Of a DNA stretch of 64,000 bases, positions 62,380-64,000 are shown in pieces. This DNA comes from Xanthomonas sp. (GTDB lineage Bacteria; Pseudomonadota; Gammaproteobacteria; Xanthomonadales; Xanthomonadaceae), in assembly GCF_017163755.1 (NCBI RefSeq), contig NZ_JAFIWC010000019.1, forward strand, positions 45,298 through 109,297, written 5' to 3'. How positions within the stretch are numbered: the first letter of the stretch is position 1; each line of letters begins with the position of its first letter. Below the pieces are notes generated by a model. That model was not told where the DNA came from. It did no database searches and saw only the letters and a list, made by a program, of their open reading frames with translations. The translations under genes were made by a program, and so were the position numbers.

Positions 62380-62412
62380 AAAGCCCGGCCCCGTGCCGGG
62401 CTTTGTTTTTTT
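62380..62412 (+). terminator. Intrinsic terminator of ompA
   Basis: AAAGCCCGGC (62380-62389) and GCCGGGCTTT (62395-62404) form a 10-bp stem with loop CCCGT, followed by G and seven T. A textbook Rho-independent terminator. Confidence 0.93.
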
Positions 62413-62435
62413 GCGCCCGAAAAACGCAGTGCTGC

Positions 62436-62512
62436 CCCTGCAGGAGCGACTTCAGTCGCGACAGGCCTTGCCGGTAACACCCCGGGTCGCGACTGAAGCC
62501 GCTTCTGCAGGG
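62436..62512. repeat. Palindromic extragenic repeat after ompA
   Basis: CCCTGCAG at the outer left (62436-62443) pairs with CTGCAGGG at the right (62505-62512), and CTTCAGTCGCGAC pairs with GTCGCGACTGAAG inside, around a 23-base loop. It is related in arm sequence to the element at 55255-55320. Confidence 0.85.
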
Positions 62513-62641
62513 ACGGCGCTGCCAAGCTGAATTTTTTCAGTCTTCCCAATTATTTAGCGCATGCAGTGCCGGTATCGGTTGAAACCGCGCGTGGCGCTGC
62601 CTACACTCGCGGCGTCGTCTCGCCTGAATGGAAAAAAACCG

Positions 62642-63139
62642 ATGCTGCGTATCGTTACGGCCGGCCTGCTTGGCCTTGCACTGATTCCTGCCGCCCACGC
62701 CGCCCCGGACTGTTCCGGCGACGTCCTGCCCAAGCCGCTGCCGCTGCCGGCCACGGTCGGCGCCCCGGTCGCTTCGGAGCTGTACACGCGCAGCCTGCAG
62801 CTGGGCATGCCCAGCGGCGTGCTGGCCCAGTCCTACAGCAGCGACCAGTCGGTCGACCGCGTGCTGCTGCGCCTGCGCGTGGAAGGCTGCCAGAGCCTGG
62901 CCAACGCGATGCCGGCCGGCGCCGCGGTCAAGCCGAACGATCCGGCGGCGTACAAGCCGGCGACCGCGTTCGACAACACCCCGTGGCGCTTCGACATGAG
63001 CCAGAACGGCAAGCGCATGACCGCCGAAGAGTTCGACGCGTGGATGAAGGCGCGCGGCGTGCGCGTGGTCAAGGCGCGCCCGGTGGCGGTGCCCGCCGCC
63101 GCGGTGCCGGCCGAAGCCAAGCCGGCCGAAATCAAGTAA
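62642..63139 (+). CDS. Exported protein of unknown function
   Basis: I do not recognise this 165-residue protein. It has a clear signal peptide (MLRIVTAGLLGLALIPAAHA) and then CSGDVLPKPLPLPA. A central segment (about 45-110, SYSSDQSVDRVLLRLRVEGCQSLANAM) leads to a compact part with TPWRFDMSQNGKRMTAEEFDAWMKARGVRVVKARPV. Two cysteines (in APDCSG and EGCQS) could form a disulfide. The tail is Ala-Pro-rich. The ATG at 62642 fits the signal peptide; an upstream open frame is not supported. It is probably periplasmic. Confidence 0.7.
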   Translation: MLRIVTAGLLGLALIPAAHAAPDCSGDVLPKPLPLPATVGAPVASELYTRSLQLGMPSGVLAQSYSSDQSVDRVLLRLRVEGCQSLANAMPAGAAVKPNDPAAYKPATAFDNTPWRFDMSQNGKRMTAEEFDAWMKARGVRVVKARPVAVPAAAVPAEAKPAEIK

Positions 63140-63185
63140 GCGCGCCGCGCGGCCAGCGGCCGCGCCTGCGCCCGCAGCGCCAGCG

Positions 63186-64000
63186 GTGAAGCCTCCGCGT
63201 CCCCGCCGCCCCGCGCTCCGCCCGGTGGCGCCCTTGGCCACGGCCGCGCGGTCGCCGCGCGCCGCGGCGGCCGGCGAGACCCGCCATGGCCTGGCGCGGA
63301 CCCTGTCCAAGCTCGGCCTGTGCTCGCGCAGCGAGGCCGCGCGCTGGATCGCCGCCGGCCGCGTCGCGGTCGACGGCCGCATCGTCACCGACCCCGAGTT
63401 CCCGATCCTGCGCAGCCGGCACCGCCTTGCGCTCGATGGCGCGCCGCTTGCCGCCACGCGGCGCGTGTACCTGATGCTCAACAAGCCGCGCGGCCTGGTC
63501 ACCACCGCGCAGGACGAACGCGGCCGCGACACCGTCTACCGCTGTTTCGACGGTGCCGGGCTGCCGTGGCTGGCGCCGGTCGGGCGGCTGGACAAGGCCA
63601 GCGAAGGCTTGCTGTTGTTCAGCAACGATCCGCAGTGGGCGGCACGGGTCACCGATCCGGCCAGCGGCCCGGACAAGACCTACCACGTGCAGGTCGATGC
63701 GCTGCCGGACGCGGCGCTGCTGGCGCGCATCGGCCAGGGCGTCGTCGTGGACGGCGAGCCGTTGCGCGCGAAGGCGGTGCGGCCGCTGCGCCAGGGCGAC
63801 AAGCATGCGTGGCTGGAAGTGGTGCTCGACGAAGGCCGCAACCGGCAGATCCGGCGCCTGCTCGAGGCATTCGACCTGCGGGTGCTGCGGCTGGTGCGGG
63901 TGGCCATCGGCGACCTGGCGCTCGGCGAACTGGGCAAGGGCGCCTGGCGCGAGCTGAGTGAGGCCGAGGTGCAGGCGTTGGGGGCGGGACCGGGGACTGG
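63186..64000 (+). CDS. 16S/23S rRNA pseudouridine synthase, RsuA type (partial, runs off window)
   Basis: A pseudouridine synthase that isomerises a uridine in rRNA. The frame from GTG at 63186 is open to the window end (271 codons), so the 3' end is missing. An Arg-Pro-Ala-rich N-terminal tail leads to an S4 RNA-binding domain (about 38-90, LSKLGLCSRSEAARWIAAGRV). The catalytic domain follows, with VYLMLNKPRGLVTT and the RsuA/RluB/RluE/RluF motif VGRLDKASEGLLLFSND carrying the catalytic Asp, then GRNRQIRRLLEA. Which rRNA site it modifies cannot be told. The GTG start is likely but the tail makes it uncertain. Confidence 0.85.
   Translation, partial: MKPPRPRRPALRPVAPLATAARSPRAAAAGETRHGLARTLSKLGLCSRSEAARWIAAGRVAVDGRIVTDPEFPILRSRHRLALDGAPLAATRRVYLMLNKPRGLVTTAQDERGRDTVYRCFDGAGLPWLAPVGRLDKASEGLLLFSNDPQWAARVTDPASGPDKTYHVQVDALPDAALLARIGQGVVVDGEPLRAKAVRPLRQGDKHAWLEVVLDEGRNRQIRRLLEAFDLRVLRLVRVAIGDLALGELGKGAWRELSEAEVQALGAGPGT

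Overview
The window is GC-rich bacterial DNA and almost certainly comes from a xanthomonad gammaproteobacterium (Xanthomonas or a close relative). The signs are the order tRNA-Tyr/Gly/Thr-tuf-tRNA-Trp-secE-nusG followed by the L11, beta, str, S10, spc and alpha operons, the long CTC-type L25, the class II DAHP synthase after dsbB, the OmpA with a Pro-Ala linker and DDDGDG repeats, and small 7-bp-periodic intergenic repeats. The genus is an inference; no 16S gene is present.

Bases 1-2650 hold rplY, pth and ychF. Bases 2730-5600 hold a promoter, three tRNAs, tuf copy 1, tRNA-Trp, secE and nusG. Bases 5600-17230 hold rplK-rplA, rplJ-rplL and rpoB-rpoC, with long structured spacers. Bases 17300-21785 are the str operon (rpsL, rpsG, fusA, tuf copy 2). 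Bases 21870-33097 are the S10 and spc operons (rpsJ to secY) and 33098-36524 the alpha operon (rpsM, rpsK, rpsD, rpoA, rplQ), ending in a strong intrinsic terminator. Together these supply most of the ribosomal proteins, the elongation factors EF-Tu and EF-G, three core RNA polymerase subunits and the SecYE channel. All are intact and on the plus strand.

From 36600 onwards the content is mixed metabolic and envelope genes: dsbB, a class II aroG, an MscS-like channel, a minus-strand group (typA, a DUF2127-like membrane protein, a lipoprotein amidase), ppiB, a periplasmic thiol protein, mdh, a LysR regulator, two GST-like genes, prpE, an unrecognised gene, a SleB-like hydrolase and fadH. Next comes a LysR gene divergent from a four-gene minus-strand unit (MFS exporter, secreted SGNH hydrolase, aldo/keto reductase, quinone-oxidoreductase-like protein). 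The window ends with ompA, a small exported protein and the 5' part of an rsuA-type pseudouridine synthase that runs off the edge.

I found no prophage, insertion sequence, CRISPR array, defence system or biosynthetic cluster, and I see no undescribed multi-gene system. The less ordinary signals are non-coding: heptamer repeats set between housekeeping genes (one extends the Pth reading frame), recurrent GNRA-tetraloop hairpins, and matching promoter-plus-hairpin leaders before the S12 and S10 operons.
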